A stretch of 64,000 bases of DNA from Aquisalimonas lutea. Its GTDB lineage: Bacteria; Pseudomonadota; Gammaproteobacteria; Nitrococcales; Aquisalimonadaceae. The first letter of the stretch is position 1, and every line of letters starts with the position of its first letter. Under the pieces are notes generated by a model. That model saw only the letters and a program-made list of their open reading frames with translations. It was not told the DNA's origin and made no database searches. The stretch lies in NCBI RefSeq assembly GCF_030409225.1, contig NZ_JAUFPK010000007.1:175169-239168 (forward strand), written 5' to 3'. Made by a program: the position numbers and the translations under genes. This document shows positions 30,566 through 39,485 of the stretch, in pieces.

Positions 30566-32305
30566 CTATGACGGGGCCTGGTTCAGCAGAAGGATGGCCA
30601 GGATGGCGACGATGACGGCGAGCACGAGGGAGGTGCCCTTCCAGAAGAGCTCCGGGTCCCGCTCGATCAGCGGCGGCCGCGTCTCGCTGATGAACTCCCT
30701 GCGCGGGTTGTGCAGGTCGAAGAGGAACTCCGAGACCTCGTCATGCCGCTTGGCGGGGTCCGGGTGCAGCGCCTTGCGCAGGGCGCCGTCGATCCAGGCA
30801 GGGCAGTCCCGGTTGTAGCGGCGGACGGACGTGTACTTGAGCTTGTTACGCGCCGCCCGCGTTCTGCACTGCGGGACCCGGGTGCCGTAGGGCAGGCTTC
30901 CGGTGAGCATCTGGTACGCGATGGTGGCCAGGGAAAAGAGATCCGAGCGGGACGAGCCTCCCTCGCCGAGGAAGTATTCCGGCGCCGTGTACTGCTCCGT
31001 GCCCAGGATCTCGCCGTCGTCGGCGCGGGCGGTTTCCGTGATGCCGGCGACGCGCACGGAACCAAAGTCGATAATCCTCGCCGTGCCGGTGTCGTCGATC
31101 AGGATGTTGTCGGGGCGGATGTCCTGGTGGAGCATCTCCTGCCTGTGGAATGCCCGCAGGCCCTTGCCGATCTGCTCGATGATGGCGCGCACCTTCTCCA
31201 CGTCGGGCTTGGGGTGGTCCTTCATCCACTGGGTCAGCGTCGTTCCCTCGATGAGCTCCATGACCACGTACAGGTAGCGGTTTTCGCGTGTCTTCTCGAA
31301 GGGCTTGAGCACGTGGGGGCTGTTGATCCGCCGCGCGATCCACTCCTCCATGAGAAACCGCTCCAGGGCCCTGGGGTCGTTGCGGATGTCGCTGGCCGGG
31401 GTCTTGAGGGCGACCCGCGCGCCGGTTTCCCGGTCCACGGCGAGGTAGACGCGGCTGCGGCTGCTGGCGTGCAGGGGGCGGACGATCTCGTAGCCGTCCA
31501 GAACCGCGCGCGCGTCCGGCTCCGGGGGGAACGGGAGGTCCGTCAGCCGCCGGTGGACGTCGGCCGCGGCCGGCTCGGGCAGCGCGTCGACCCGGAGGAT
31601 CTGTACCGTCAGGTTGTCCCCGCTGCCCCGGTCGAGCGCCTCATGGACCAGCGCGCGGGCGGCGGTATCCAGGTCGCCGTCGCCGTTGCCGACGGTCGCG
31701 GCGAGGAATGCGGTGCCGACGTGCTCGTAGACGCCGTCGGTGGCGAGGACGAAGACATCGCCCGGCTCCACGTGCAGCGACTGGTAGTCGATCTCGACGT
31801 GGTGGTCCACGCCCAGGGCGCGGGCCAGGTAGCTCCTGTCGCCGGCGACCCACTGCCGGTGGTCCTCGGTGAGCTGCTCCACGGCACGGCCGCGCACGCG
31901 GTAGATCCGGGCATCGCCCACGTGGAACAGGTGCGCGGTGGTGGACTTGATGACCAGGGCGCTCAGCGTGCAGACGTAGCCCCGGTCCATGTCGTCGCGG
32001 TACCGGCTCCTGCGCGTCTGCGCGTGGAGCCAGGAGTTGGTCGCCGCGAGCACGCGCTGGCAGGACTTCTTGACCGACCACGCCTCGGATGTGCAGTAGT
32101 AGTCTTCCAGGAAGCTCTTGACGGCGGTCTCGCTGGCGATGTGCGCCACGTCGCTGCTGCTGATGCCGTCCGCCACGGCGGCGGCGACGCCCTTGGCGCT
32201 CAGCCGCGGCTCATCGGGGACGCAGGCGCCGTGGAAATCCTGGTTCGCCTCCTTGCGGCCCTTGTCGGAGTGCTGCCCTATGGCTACCTGCAGTCCAGCG
32301 GTCAT
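30566..32305 (-). CDS. Bifunctional PP2C phosphatase / Ser-Thr protein kinase, membrane-anchored
   Basis: 579 residues combining opposing activities. Residues ~1-245 are a PP2C phosphatase with metal-site motifs SDKGRKEANQD, VADGISSS, VGDARIYR, ATDGVYEHV and GSGDNLTV. Residues ~270-530 are a Hanks-type kinase: VALK lysine, catalytic loop HQDIRPDN (HQD in place of HRD), DFG and APE. The glycine-rich loop is degenerate (LHASSRSRVYL). A C-terminal membrane helix (LVLAVIVAILAILLLN) anchors it. Such fusions occur beside nitrogen-oxide or nitrite transport genes in proteobacteria. Here it sits between a formate/nitrite channel and cyanase, so it may reversibly phosphorylate a nitrogen-metabolism protein; the substrate is unknown. 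Confidence 0.92.
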   Translation of the reverse strand: MTAGLQVAIGQHSDKGRKEANQDFHGACVPDEPRLSAKGVAAAVADGISSSDVAHIASETAVKSFLEDYYCTSEAWSVKKSCQRVLAATNSWLHAQTRRSRYRDDMDRGYVCTLSALVIKSTTAHLFHVGDARIYRVRGRAVEQLTEDHRQWVAGDRSYLARALGVDHHVEIDYQSLHVEPGDVFVLATDGVYEHVGTAFLAATVGNGDGDLDTAARALVHEALDRGSGDNLTVQILRVDALPEPAAADVHRRLTDLPFPPEPDARAVLDGYEIVRPLHASSRSRVYLAVDRETGARVALKTPASDIRNDPRALERFLMEEWIARRINSPHVLKPFEKTRENRYLYVVMELIEGTTLTQWMKDHPKPDVEKVRAIIEQIGKGLRAFHRQEMLHQDIRPDNILIDDTGTARIIDFGSVRVAGITETARADDGEILGTEQYTAPEYFLGEGGSSRSDLFSLATIAYQMLTGSLPYGTRVPQCRTRAARNKLKYTSVRRYNRDCPAWIDGALRKALHPDPAKRHDEVSEFLFDLHNPRREFISETRPPLIERDPELFWKGTSLVLAVIVAILAILLLNQAPS

Positions 32306-32508
32306 GGTCGCTTGTCCGTGGTGACGGGCGATGGGCGGGTACGTTGCCGGCGAAAGGCGTCCGCTTCAACGGGAGCGATCCGGCACTCGGTCGGCATCGG
32401 TGGCGGCCGGCACGGCATCACGCTGGATGCCGTGCCGGGGCCGGTTGCGCGCTTCGGGGACGACGCGGCAGGCCGGCGTCCCGCCGGGTATGGCGGAGTC
32501 CGCTCGCC

Positions 32509-32952
32509 CTACCAGCGCTTGTACGGGAGGAACTTGCCGTCGAGGGTGATCCTGACCCGGTCGCCCTTGGGGTCCTCGACCCGGTCGATGTCCATGGTGA
32601 AGTCGATGGCGCTCATGATGCCGTCACCGAACTTCTCGTGGACGATCTGCTTGATGGTCTCGCCGTAGACCAGGCCGATCTCCTTGAAGCGGTAGACCAG
32701 CGGGTCGTTCATCAGCGCCTCGCCCTGCTGCGCCTTGGTCGGGCACTGGGTCAGCGCCGGGACCACTTCCCTGCCCAGTCCCAGCGTGTCGGCTAGCTTC
32801 TCGGCCTGTTCCGAGGTCATGCTGTGCTCGCCGAGGCAGGTGGCGCAGACGAACACCGGCGAGCAGCCGATCCTGGCGGCAATATCCTCCCAGCTCATGT
32901 TCTTCGCTGCCTTGGCCTCGAGGACGGCTTCGCGCATCTCGTTCTTGGTCAT
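32509..32952 (-). CDS. cynS: Cyanate hydratase (cyanase)
   Basis: 147 residues, against 156 in E. coli. It converts cyanate and bicarbonate to ammonia and carbon dioxide, giving detoxification and nitrogen supply. The N-terminal helical domain (EAVLEAKAAKNMSWEDIAAR) is followed by the conserved decamer core. Catalytic residues are visible: Arg and Glu in YRFKEIG and Ser in GIMSAIDF. The gene is upstream of the phosphatase-kinase on the same strand, 203 bases apart. No cyanate transporter or carbonic anhydrase lies beside it, so the nearby anion channel is a candidate entry route (speculative). Confidence 0.97.
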   Translation of the reverse strand: MTKNEMREAVLEAKAAKNMSWEDIAARIGCSPVFVCATCLGEHSMTSEQAEKLADTLGLGREVVPALTQCPTKAQQGEALMNDPLVYRFKEIGLVYGETIKQIVHEKFGDGIMSAIDFTMDIDRVEDPKGDRVRITLDGKFLPYKRW

Positions 32953-33252
32953 GGACGACCTCCATCAGTCGGGTTTGCATGGACTTCCTGCAAGGTTGGT
33001 AAGGCGCGTCCGCCTGGTGCTGGCCGTGCGCGAACGCGGCTTTGCAGGGACTAGCGAAGACCGTGCCAGCGGGTGAATCGGCTCCAGGCGGGGCAGCGGC
33101 GGCACTTCGCCCCGGCCGGCGGTGCCGGGTCTGCACCGTCCCGGGGCGGAACCGTCGACAGTGGTGCACCGGCGGGGTGGTTTCCCGCGCCTCGCCGTGA
33201 TGGTCTACGCTGGCCCCATTCAGCTCGTCACCAGGGCGAGGGGAGGGCCGAG
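32953..33252. other. Divergent intergenic region between cynS and the PII-like gene
   Basis: 300 bases with no credible gene. It holds the two divergent promoters; I see no CynR-type or NtrC-type site with confidence. Confidence 0.35.
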
Positions 33253-33600
33253 ATGAAGTTCGCAGCGCTGGTGGCCATTCTGGCCGATGACCTGGAGGAG
33301 CAGGCGATCGAGTCCGCCAGGGAGGCGGGGGCAGGCGGCGTGACCATCCTGGACGCCCGCGGGATCGGCACCAGGGAGAAGGAGACGTTCTTCGGGCTGC
33401 CCTATGAGGACAGCCAGTCGGTGCTGCTGTTCGTGCTGGAGAAGGAGCTTTCCGCGCGGGTTGTCGAGCGCCTGACCCGGGACCTGGAGCTCGACACCCA
33501 CAGCAAGGGGGTGGTGTTCACCCTGCCGCTGGAGCATGTCGCGGGCATCGATCCGCAGCAGCTGGAGCGCTTCCAGTCCCGGCTCAACGACGAGGCCTGA
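33253..33600 (+). CDS. PII-like signalling protein
   Basis: 115 residues from ATG 33253 (GAGGGC site). It looks like a small ferredoxin-fold protein of the GlnB/PII superfamily: MKFAALVAILADDLEEQAIE, a T-loop-like segment (GIGTREKETFFGLPYEDSQ) and a C-terminal FTLPLEHVAG. The uridylylated tyrosine motif of classic GlnB is not evident, so it is a divergent PII-like protein. Its neighbours suggest a nitrogen- or bicarbonate-related role, but this is context only. Confidence 0.65.
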   Translation: MKFAALVAILADDLEEQAIESAREAGAGGVTILDARGIGTREKETFFGLPYEDSQSVLLFVLEKELSARVVERLTRDLELDTHSKGVVFTLPLEHVAGIDPQQLERFQSRLNDEA

Positions 33601-33708
33601 GCGCGCCGTGCCCCGGGCGATGGAAGCCGACGTCTGTACGCGGCGGGAATCGCTGCTGCAATACGTAGATTCCGCATTGTCTCCGGGCCGCCGAGCGTCG
33701 GCGGCCTC

Positions 33709-33737
33709 CCTTGCCGGACCACGCCGTCCCGGCAAGG
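33709..33737. promoter_or_regulatory. Hairpin after the PII-like gene
   Basis: CCTTGCCGG pairs with CCGGCAAGG across an 11-base loop; no T-run. A weak terminator or mRNA-stabilising structure. Confidence 0.35.
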
Positions 33738-33861
33738 GGCCCGGCCGCTGCTATGATGAAACCCGCTTCGCCCGCGCATCGTGGATTTCCCGTATGGGCG
33801 CCCGGTGGGCGGGATGCGTACAGTGCGGCGAACCGTTCAGCAGGCAACAACAGGGTGGCAC

Positions 33862-34506
33862 GTGCAGAGACGACTGGTGACGATTCTCGGGGCCGCCGGC
33901 CTCCTGCTGCCGCCGGCCCTGCCGGCGGAGCCGGTGGTCTATACGCCGGAGGACATCATCGACTGGGAGGGCCACTCGTTCTCGGGGGAGACCCGCTACG
34001 AGCTGGTGGAGGTGGACGGCCGGCAGGCCGTGCACGCCCGCTGCACCGACGCCAGCGCCTCGGGCCTGTTCCTCCAGGAGGAGGTCGACCTGGAGGCCAC
34101 GCCCATCGTCGAGTGGCGGTGGCGCGTGGACGAGGCCTTCAGCGGCATCGACGAGACCACCAAGGCCGGCGACGACTACCCCGCGCGCATCTACGCGGTG
34201 GACGAGCACAGCATTCTCCGTTGGCGCACCCGGGCGCTGAACTACGTCTGGAGCAGCGAGATGGAGCAGGGCGCGGACTGGCCCAATGCCTATGCCTCCC
34301 AGGCCCACATGATCGCGGTGCGCTCCGGCCCGCCGGAGCGCGAGGGCCAGTGGCACATCGAGCGGCGCAATCTGCGCGAGGACTTCCGTCGGTTCCACGA
34401 CCGCGACCTGGAGCGGATCAACGCCTTCGCCATCATGACCGACTGTGACGACGTCGGCGAGCCCGCCGAGGCGTGGTACGGGGAGATTCGCCTGCTGCCC
34501 GAGTAG
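33862..34506 (+). CDS. Exported DUF3047 protein
   Basis: 214 residues from GTG 33862, which has AGGGTGG 5 bases upstream. The N-terminus is a signal peptide (VQRRLVTILGAAGLLLPPAL, cleavage likely after PA), so it is periplasmic. The rest matches DUF3047: WEGHSFSGETRYELVEVDGR, VEWRWRVDEAF, the DYPARIYAV segment, and the late AIMTDCDDVGEPAEAWYGEI. The function of the family is not known to me. It stands alone upstream of the TVP38 operon. Confidence 0.85.
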   Translation: MQRRLVTILGAAGLLLPPALPAEPVVYTPEDIIDWEGHSFSGETRYELVEVDGRQAVHARCTDASASGLFLQEEVDLEATPIVEWRWRVDEAFSGIDETTKAGDDYPARIYAVDEHSILRWRTRALNYVWSSEMEQGADWPNAYASQAHMIAVRSGPPEREGQWHIERRNLREDFRRFHDRDLERINAFAIMTDCDDVGEPAEAWYGEIRLLPE

Positions 34507-34615
34507 CCACGCGCGCCGCGGGCGACTCAGCAAAACTACGCATGGCCGCCGGCCGGCGGCGACGGGCATACTGCAACCCGGTTGCATCGCTCGCAGTTCC
34601 GGAGGATACACGCGC

Positions 34616-35311
34616 ATGACCCTGCAATGGCGGACCATGGTGCGCATCGCGCTGGCCCTGGGCCTGGTCGCCGCGGTGGTCGCGGGCTACCAGTTCCGCG
34701 GCGAGCTCAGCCCGGACATGCTGCAGCGTCGCCTGGACGAGCTGGGCGCCCTGGCCCCGCTGGTCTTCATGGGCGCGTACGCGGTGGCGACGGTGGCCTT
34801 CGTCCCGGGACTGGTGTTCACCATTGCCGGGGGCGTGCTGTTCGGGCCGGTCCTGGGCACGGCGTACAGCCTCACCGGCGCCACCGTCGGCGCCCTGCTG
34901 GCGTTCCTGGTGGCGCGCTACCTGGCCTCGGACCTGGTGGCCCGCTATACCGGCGGCCGCCTGCGCAAGGTCATCGTCGGCGTGGAGCGCGAAGGCTGGC
35001 GGTTCGTGGCGTTCACCCGGCTGGTGCCGCTGTTCCCGTTCAACCTGCTCAACTACGCCCTGGGGCTGACCCGCATCGGCATCCTGCCCTACGCGCTGGC
35101 CACCTACATCTGCATGGCCCCGGGCGCGTTCGCCTACACCTGGGTGGGCCATGCCGGCGCCGAGACCGTCGCCGGGGGCCGCGGCGGCATCAACGCACTG
35201 CTCATCGCCCTGGGGCTGCTGGCGGCGGTGATCTTCCTGCCCCGGCTGGTCCGGCGGGTCAAGCGCGACCCCACCGCGGACGTGGCGGAAGCGGACGAGC
35301 CCACCCAGTGA
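34616..35311 (+). CDS. TVP38/TMEM64-family inner-membrane protein
   Basis: 231 residues from ATG 34616 with a GGAGG site. It is a DedA-like membrane protein: several helices with the signature FVPGLVFTIAGGVLFGPVLG, then the SNARE-associated motif region RLVPLFPFNLLNYALGLTRI. Members are thought to act as lipid or small-molecule transporters. It starts an apparent operon with a flavoprotein disulfide reductase (14-base gap), a pairing widely seen in bacteria. Confidence 0.92.
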   Translation: MTLQWRTMVRIALALGLVAAVVAGYQFRGELSPDMLQRRLDELGALAPLVFMGAYAVATVAFVPGLVFTIAGGVLFGPVLGTAYSLTGATVGALLAFLVARYLASDLVARYTGGRLRKVIVGVEREGWRFVAFTRLVPLFPFNLLNYALGLTRIGILPYALATYICMAPGAFAYTWVGHAGAETVAGGRGGINALLIALGLLAAVIFLPRLVRRVKRDPTADVAEADEPTQ

Positions 35312-35324
35312 CCCGGAGAGGCCC

Positions 35325-36749
35325 ATGACGCAGCGCTACGACCTGGTCATCCTCGGCGGCGGTGTCGGCGGTCTGGTGACCGCCAGTGTCGCCGGTCAGC
35401 TCGGCCTGGACGTGGCGCTGGTGGAGCGCACGGGCCGGCTCGGCGGCGACTGCCTGCACTACGGCTGCGTGCCCAGCAAGACGCTCATCCGCTCCGCCGA
35501 GGTCGCCCATCTCGCCCGCGATGCCGGCCGCTACGGGGTTGCCGCCACGGCCGCGGCCACGGACCTGGGCGCCGTCATGGACCGCGTGCGCGAGGTGGTC
35601 GCGCGCATCCAGGAACATGACGACCCCGAGCGCTTCCGCGGCTACGGCGTGGACGTGGTCTTCGGCGAGGGGCGCTTCGTCGACGCCCGCACCGTCGCCG
35701 TCGGCGATCGCCGGCTCCAGGGCAGGCGATTCCTCATCGCCACCGGCTCGCGGCCGGCGGTGCCGCCCGTGCCGGGGCTGGAGGAGGCGGGCTACTGGAC
35801 CAACGAGACGGTCTTCGACCAGCGCGAGCTGCCGCGCCGCCTGGCGGTGCTCGGCGGCGGCCCCATCGGCCTGGAGCTGGCCCAGGCGTTCGCGCGGCTG
35901 GGCAGCGAGGTGACGGTCATCGAGATGGCCGAGCGCATCCTCCCCCGGGAAGACCCCGAGATCACCGGGGAGCTGCAGCGCCTCCTGGCGGACGAGGGCA
36001 TCACGATCCGGGTCGGCACCACCGTCGAGGGGGTGGACGCCGGCTCGGAAGGGGCCCGGCTGTCGTGCCGCGACGGTGCCGAGGCGTTCGCGGTGGACGC
36101 CGACCGCATCCTGGTGGCGGCGGGGCGTCGCCCCAACGTCGAAAGCCTGGAGCCGGACAACGCCGGGGTCCGGGTGGAGGCGGGCGGCATACCGGTGGAT
36201 GCCCGCATGCACACCAGCGCGCGGCACATCTTCGCCTGCGGCGACGTCACCGGGCTCTACCCCTTCACCCACGTGGCCGAGTACCAGGCCGGCGTGGTCA
36301 TCGCCAACGTCGTGTTCAAGCTGCCGAAGAAGGCGGACTACCGGGTGGTTCCGTGGGTCACCTACACGGCGCCGGAGCTGGCGCACGTGGGCCTGACGGA
36401 GTCCACCGCCCGGGAGCACGGCTATACTGTGCAGGTGGCGCGGTTCCGGTTCGCCGACGTCGATCGCGCCCTGGCGGAAGGGACCACCGGCGGGCTGCTC
36501 AAGCTGGTGGTGCACAAGCAGCGCATCATCGGGGCCACGGTGCTGGGGCCGCACGCCGGCGAGCTGATCCACGAGCTCGTGCTCGCCATGCAGGCGGAGG
36601 TGAAGATCAAGCACCTGTCGGCAGCGGTCCACGCCTACCCGACCCTGGCACAGATTCACCGGCGGGCCGTGAACACGCTGTACGCCGACAAGCTCTACGC
36701 ACCGTCGACGCGGCGGCTGGTGCGCTGGCTGCACCGGTTGCTGCCATGA
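35325..36749 (+). CDS. FAD-dependent pyridine nucleotide-disulfide oxidoreductase (mercuric reductase/lipoamide dehydrogenase-like)
   Basis: 474 residues. The FAD-binding motif is LVILGGGVGGLVTASVAG at the N-terminus. The redox-active disulfide is in GGDCLHYGCVPSK, the NAD(P)-binding motif is GGGPIGLELAQAFARLGSEV, and the second FAD motif is FACGDVTG. The C-terminal dimerisation domain holds the usual HAYPTLAQIHRRA. There is no N-terminal metal-binding domain and no C-terminal Cys pair, so mercury reduction is doubtful. The pairing with a TVP38 protein and a sensor system suggests a membrane redox or stress role. Confidence 0.92.
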   Translation: MTQRYDLVILGGGVGGLVTASVAGQLGLDVALVERTGRLGGDCLHYGCVPSKTLIRSAEVAHLARDAGRYGVAATAAATDLGAVMDRVREVVARIQEHDDPERFRGYGVDVVFGEGRFVDARTVAVGDRRLQGRRFLIATGSRPAVPPVPGLEEAGYWTNETVFDQRELPRRLAVLGGGPIGLELAQAFARLGSEVTVIEMAERILPREDPEITGELQRLLADEGITIRVGTTVEGVDAGSEGARLSCRDGAEAFAVDADRILVAAGRRPNVESLEPDNAGVRVEAGGIPVDARMHTSARHIFACGDVTGLYPFTHVAEYQAGVVIANVVFKLPKKADYRVVPWVTYTAPELAHVGLTESTAREHGYTVQVARFRFADVDRALAEGTTGGLLKLVVHKQRIIGATVLGPHAGELIHELVLAMQAEVKIKHLSAAVHAYPTLAQIHRRAVNTLYADKLYAPSTRRLVRWLHRLLP

Positions 36750-38425
36750 GCGCGAGCGGGTCGCGGAGATCGATGATGGCGAATGCTGCCGACACCCGCG
36801 AAGCGCGCCTCCGGGGGTGGTCCGGCGTGCTTGCCCACGGGGCCACGTTCGCCCTTTACCTGGGCCTGGCCGTCTGGGCATCGAAGTTCATGTTCGCGGA
36901 CCCGGACGTGCCCCTGATCTGGCCGGCCACCGGCGTCGCCCTCGCGGCCATCTGGCGCTTCGGCTACCCGCTGACGCTGACGGTCTTCGCCGCCTCCACG
37001 CTGTCCTACGCGACGCTGGGCGTGCCCGCCCACGAGGCCACGCTTCTCGCCCTGGGCAATTCCGTCGCCGCCGTTATCGGCGCGGGATTGCTGCGGCGGC
37101 TGCACTTCCGCGGCGACCTGGCGCGCATGCCGGAGCTGTTCAAGCTCATCGCCGTGGGCATCGGTGCCACCGGCCTGCTCAGCGGCACCAGCGGCGCCCT
37201 GGTCCTCACCGGCATGGCGCCGGAGCTGACCAAGAGCATCCTGCTGTGCTGGCTGGCGGACGGCATGGGCGTGCTGCTGTTCGCTCCCCTGGCCGTGAGC
37301 CTGCGGCGCGAGCGCTTCCACGCCCCGCAGGCCCTGGCTCTGCTGGCCGCCCTGGTCGTCGTGCCGCTGCTGACCTTCGTCGTCTACTCCAGCTGGATCC
37401 CCGACGCGCTCGCGCTGCCCCTGTCCTACGCGGTGTTCCCCATGGTGATGCTGGTGGCCCTGCGCTTTCCGCCCTGGGCCGCGGCGGCGGTGACCCTTCT
37501 CGCGGCCATGGTGGCCATCCAGTGCACGGCCATGAACAAGGGGCCGTTCGCCCACGAGGGCATGGGACCGGACCTGCTGTCGCTGCACGCGCAGCTCGCG
37601 CTGCTGGCGGCGACCGGGCTGTTCCTGGCGGTGCTGCGCCAGGAGCGGCTGGCCGCGGAGGCCCGCGCCCGGGAGCATCTGCACATGCTCGCCCGCGCCG
37701 GGCGGATCAACGCCATGAGCGCCCTGGCCGCCGGCATCGCCCACGAGATCAACCAGCCGCTGTGCGCCCTGAGCAGCTATGCCCAGAGTGCCAACCGCAT
37801 GCTGGCCCGCGGCGCCTCGACGGACGAGCTGCGCGTTCCCCTGGAGCGCGTCGTGACCACGGCGGACCGGGCGTCGGACATCGTCCGCCGGACCCGCCGG
37901 TTCCTCGCCGGCGGCGAGGCCCGGAACGAGGCCGTGGATCTCAACGACCTCGCACGGGATGCCCGGGGCCTGCTGGAGCCGGAGTTCCGCCGCCGCAACG
38001 TGACCCTGGATCTCGTCCTGTGCGATGCCGCGGTGGTGGTGGAGGTCGAGCCGCTGGGCATGCAGCAGGTCCTGGTCAATCTCATGCAGAACGCCCTGGA
38101 GTCGGTGGATGCCGGCGGCAACGCCGCGCGGCGCTGGGTCCGGGTGCAGACGGCGCTGGCCCGCGAGGGCCGCGAGGTGGTCCTGTCCGTGGTCGATGGC
38201 GGGCCCGGTCTGCCCGACCCGGACGACGAGGGGCTGTTCGACCCGTTCACGACCACGCGCCAGTCCGGCACCGGCCTGGGCCTGGCCATCGCCCGCTCCA
38301 TCATCGAGGCCGAGGGCGGCCGCATCGACGCGGCGAACGAGCCGGGTGCCGGGGCGTGCTTTCGCATCCGCCTGCCCGTTCGCGACCAGCACCCGGGCCC
38401 GAACGAGGAGGCAAGCCATGGCTGA
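36746..38425 (+). CDS. MASE1-type membrane sensor histidine kinase
   Basis: 559 residues, overlapping the preceding stop (ATGA). The N-terminal ~290 residues hold about eight membrane helices in MASE1 style (DVPLIWPATGVALAAIWRFG near the start). A HisKA dimerisation domain follows with the phospho-acceptor histidine in GIAHEINQPLCALSSYAQ, then the HATPase with the N box (LVNLMQNALES), G1 (VDGGPGLP) and G2 (GTGLGLAI). The next gene encodes its response regulator, overlapping by 8 bases. The ligand is unknown. Confidence 0.92.
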   Translation: MSASGSRRSMMANAADTREARLRGWSGVLAHGATFALYLGLAVWASKFMFADPDVPLIWPATGVALAAIWRFGYPLTLTVFAASTLSYATLGVPAHEATLLALGNSVAAVIGAGLLRRLHFRGDLARMPELFKLIAVGIGATGLLSGTSGALVLTGMAPELTKSILLCWLADGMGVLLFAPLAVSLRRERFHAPQALALLAALVVVPLLTFVVYSSWIPDALALPLSYAVFPMVMLVALRFPPWAAAAVTLLAAMVAIQCTAMNKGPFAHEGMGPDLLSLHAQLALLAATGLFLAVLRQERLAAEARAREHLHMLARAGRINAMSALAAGIAHEINQPLCALSSYAQSANRMLARGASTDELRVPLERVVTTADRASDIVRRTRRFLAGGEARNEAVDLNDLARDARGLLEPEFRRRNVTLDLVLCDAAVVVEVEPLGMQQVLVNLMQNALESVDAGGNAARRWVRVQTALAREGREVVLSVVDGGPGLPDPDDEGLFDPFTTTRQSGTGLGLAIARSIIEAEGGRIDAANEPGAGACFRIRLPVRDQHPGPNEEASHG

Positions 38426-39038
38426 GCAGATCTACCTGGTGGATGACGATCCGGACGTCCGCGACGCCGTCGCGTTCCTGCTGGAGAGCGACGGGCTCGC
38501 CGTGGCGACGTTCGCCGAGCCGCAGGCCCTGCTGGACCGTGTCGACCCGGGCAGCCGGGGGTGCCTGGTGCTGGACGTGCGCCTGCCGCAGATGGACGGC
38601 CTGGAGCTGCTGGATGCCCTGCGTGCGCGCTCGGTGGACATGCCGGTGGTGTTCATCTCCGGGCACGGCGACATCCCCATGGCCGTACGCGCCGTCCAGG
38701 CCGGTGCCCTGGATTTCCTGGAGAAGCCGTTCCGCGATGAGGTGCTGCTGGAGAAGGTGCGCAACGGCCTGGAGCTGGACCGCTACCGGCGCGATCACCA
38801 CGCCGAGCGGGCGGAGGTGGAGCGGCGGCTCGACGAGCTGACGCCCCGCGAGACCGAGATCATGGAAGGCATGCTGCAGGGCAAGCTGAACAAGGTCATC
38901 GCCCACGACCTGGATATCAGCGCGCGCACGGTGGAGGTGCACCGGGCCAACGTCCTGGAGAAGCTGCATGCCCGCAACAGCTCCGACATGGTGCGCATGG
39001 TCCTGTCCACGGACCGCTACCGCGACTGGCTGCTGTAG
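38418..39038 (+). CDS. FixJ/TtrR-type response regulator
   Basis: 206 residues. The receiver domain has the acidic pair in LVDDDPD, phospho-acceptor Asp in LVLDVRLPQMDGLELL and the conserved Lys in LEKPFRDE. The C-terminal LuxR/NarL-type helix-turn-helix is TPRETEIMEGMLQGKLNKVI, then ISARTVEVHRANVLEKL. It is encoded with the MASE1 kinase, so it probably controls this operon or envelope stress genes; its regulon is not visible. Confidence 0.94.
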   Translation: MAEQIYLVDDDPDVRDAVAFLLESDGLAVATFAEPQALLDRVDPGSRGCLVLDVRLPQMDGLELLDALRARSVDMPVVFISGHGDIPMAVRAVQAGALDFLEKPFRDEVLLEKVRNGLELDRYRRDHHAERAEVERRLDELTPRETEIMEGMLQGKLNKVIAHDLDISARTVEVHRANVLEKLHARNSSDMVRMVLSTDRYRDWLL

Positions 39039-39055
39039 GGGGGCGGCCCGCGCGG

Positions 39056-39418
39056 CTACTCCATGCCCACCATCTCGCGGAGGGTCTCTTCCTGCAGGAT
39101 CAGGCTGCCGTGACCGTCCACCTCGTAGCAGGTGAGGGTGATGGTGTCCCCCGCCGTGGCCGGCGCCGGTGATACCCGGGCGGTGATGGTCCGGTAGCCG
39201 ATGCCGTCGTGGGCATCCTCCTCGACGCCGGAGCGTTCCTCGTCGAGGATGAGGTCGGCGTCGTACATCCGTCCCAGGGCGATATCCGGGCGCTCGCGGT
39301 GCGTGTCGACGCAGCCGGCGTAGGGCTCCGGCATGCGATGCAGGCCCGAGAGGATGACGGCGGCGACGGCCACGACAATGGCGGCGACGAAGACGATGAA
39401 TCCCGTCATGCGGGTCAT
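39056..39418 (-). CDS. Single-span membrane protein of unknown function
   Basis: 120 residues from ATG 39418, which has AGGGGG 6 bases upstream. One N-terminal membrane helix (GFIVFVAAIVVAVAAVILSG) is followed by a ~90-residue periplasmic domain with two cysteines (YAGCVDTHRERP and LTCYEVDG). No family recognised. It lies convergent with the response regulator and upstream of the SH3-domain gene on the same strand. Confidence 0.65.
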   Translation of the reverse strand: MTRMTGFIVFVAAIVVAVAAVILSGLHRMPEPYAGCVDTHRERPDIALGRMYDADLILDEERSGVEEDAHDGIGYRTITARVSPAPATAGDTITLTCYEVDGHGSLILQEETLREMVGME

Positions 39419-39485
39419 GCGAACCCCCTGCAGTTGCTGAAGACGCAACAGGATGGCGTGCGTCGCCGTGCGGGTCCAGCCCGAT

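Noticed and set aside
35325-36749. Mercury resistance (merA)
   Set aside because: The redox Cys pair fits many disulfide reductases; no metal-binding N-terminus, no C-terminal Cys pair and no mer neighbours.
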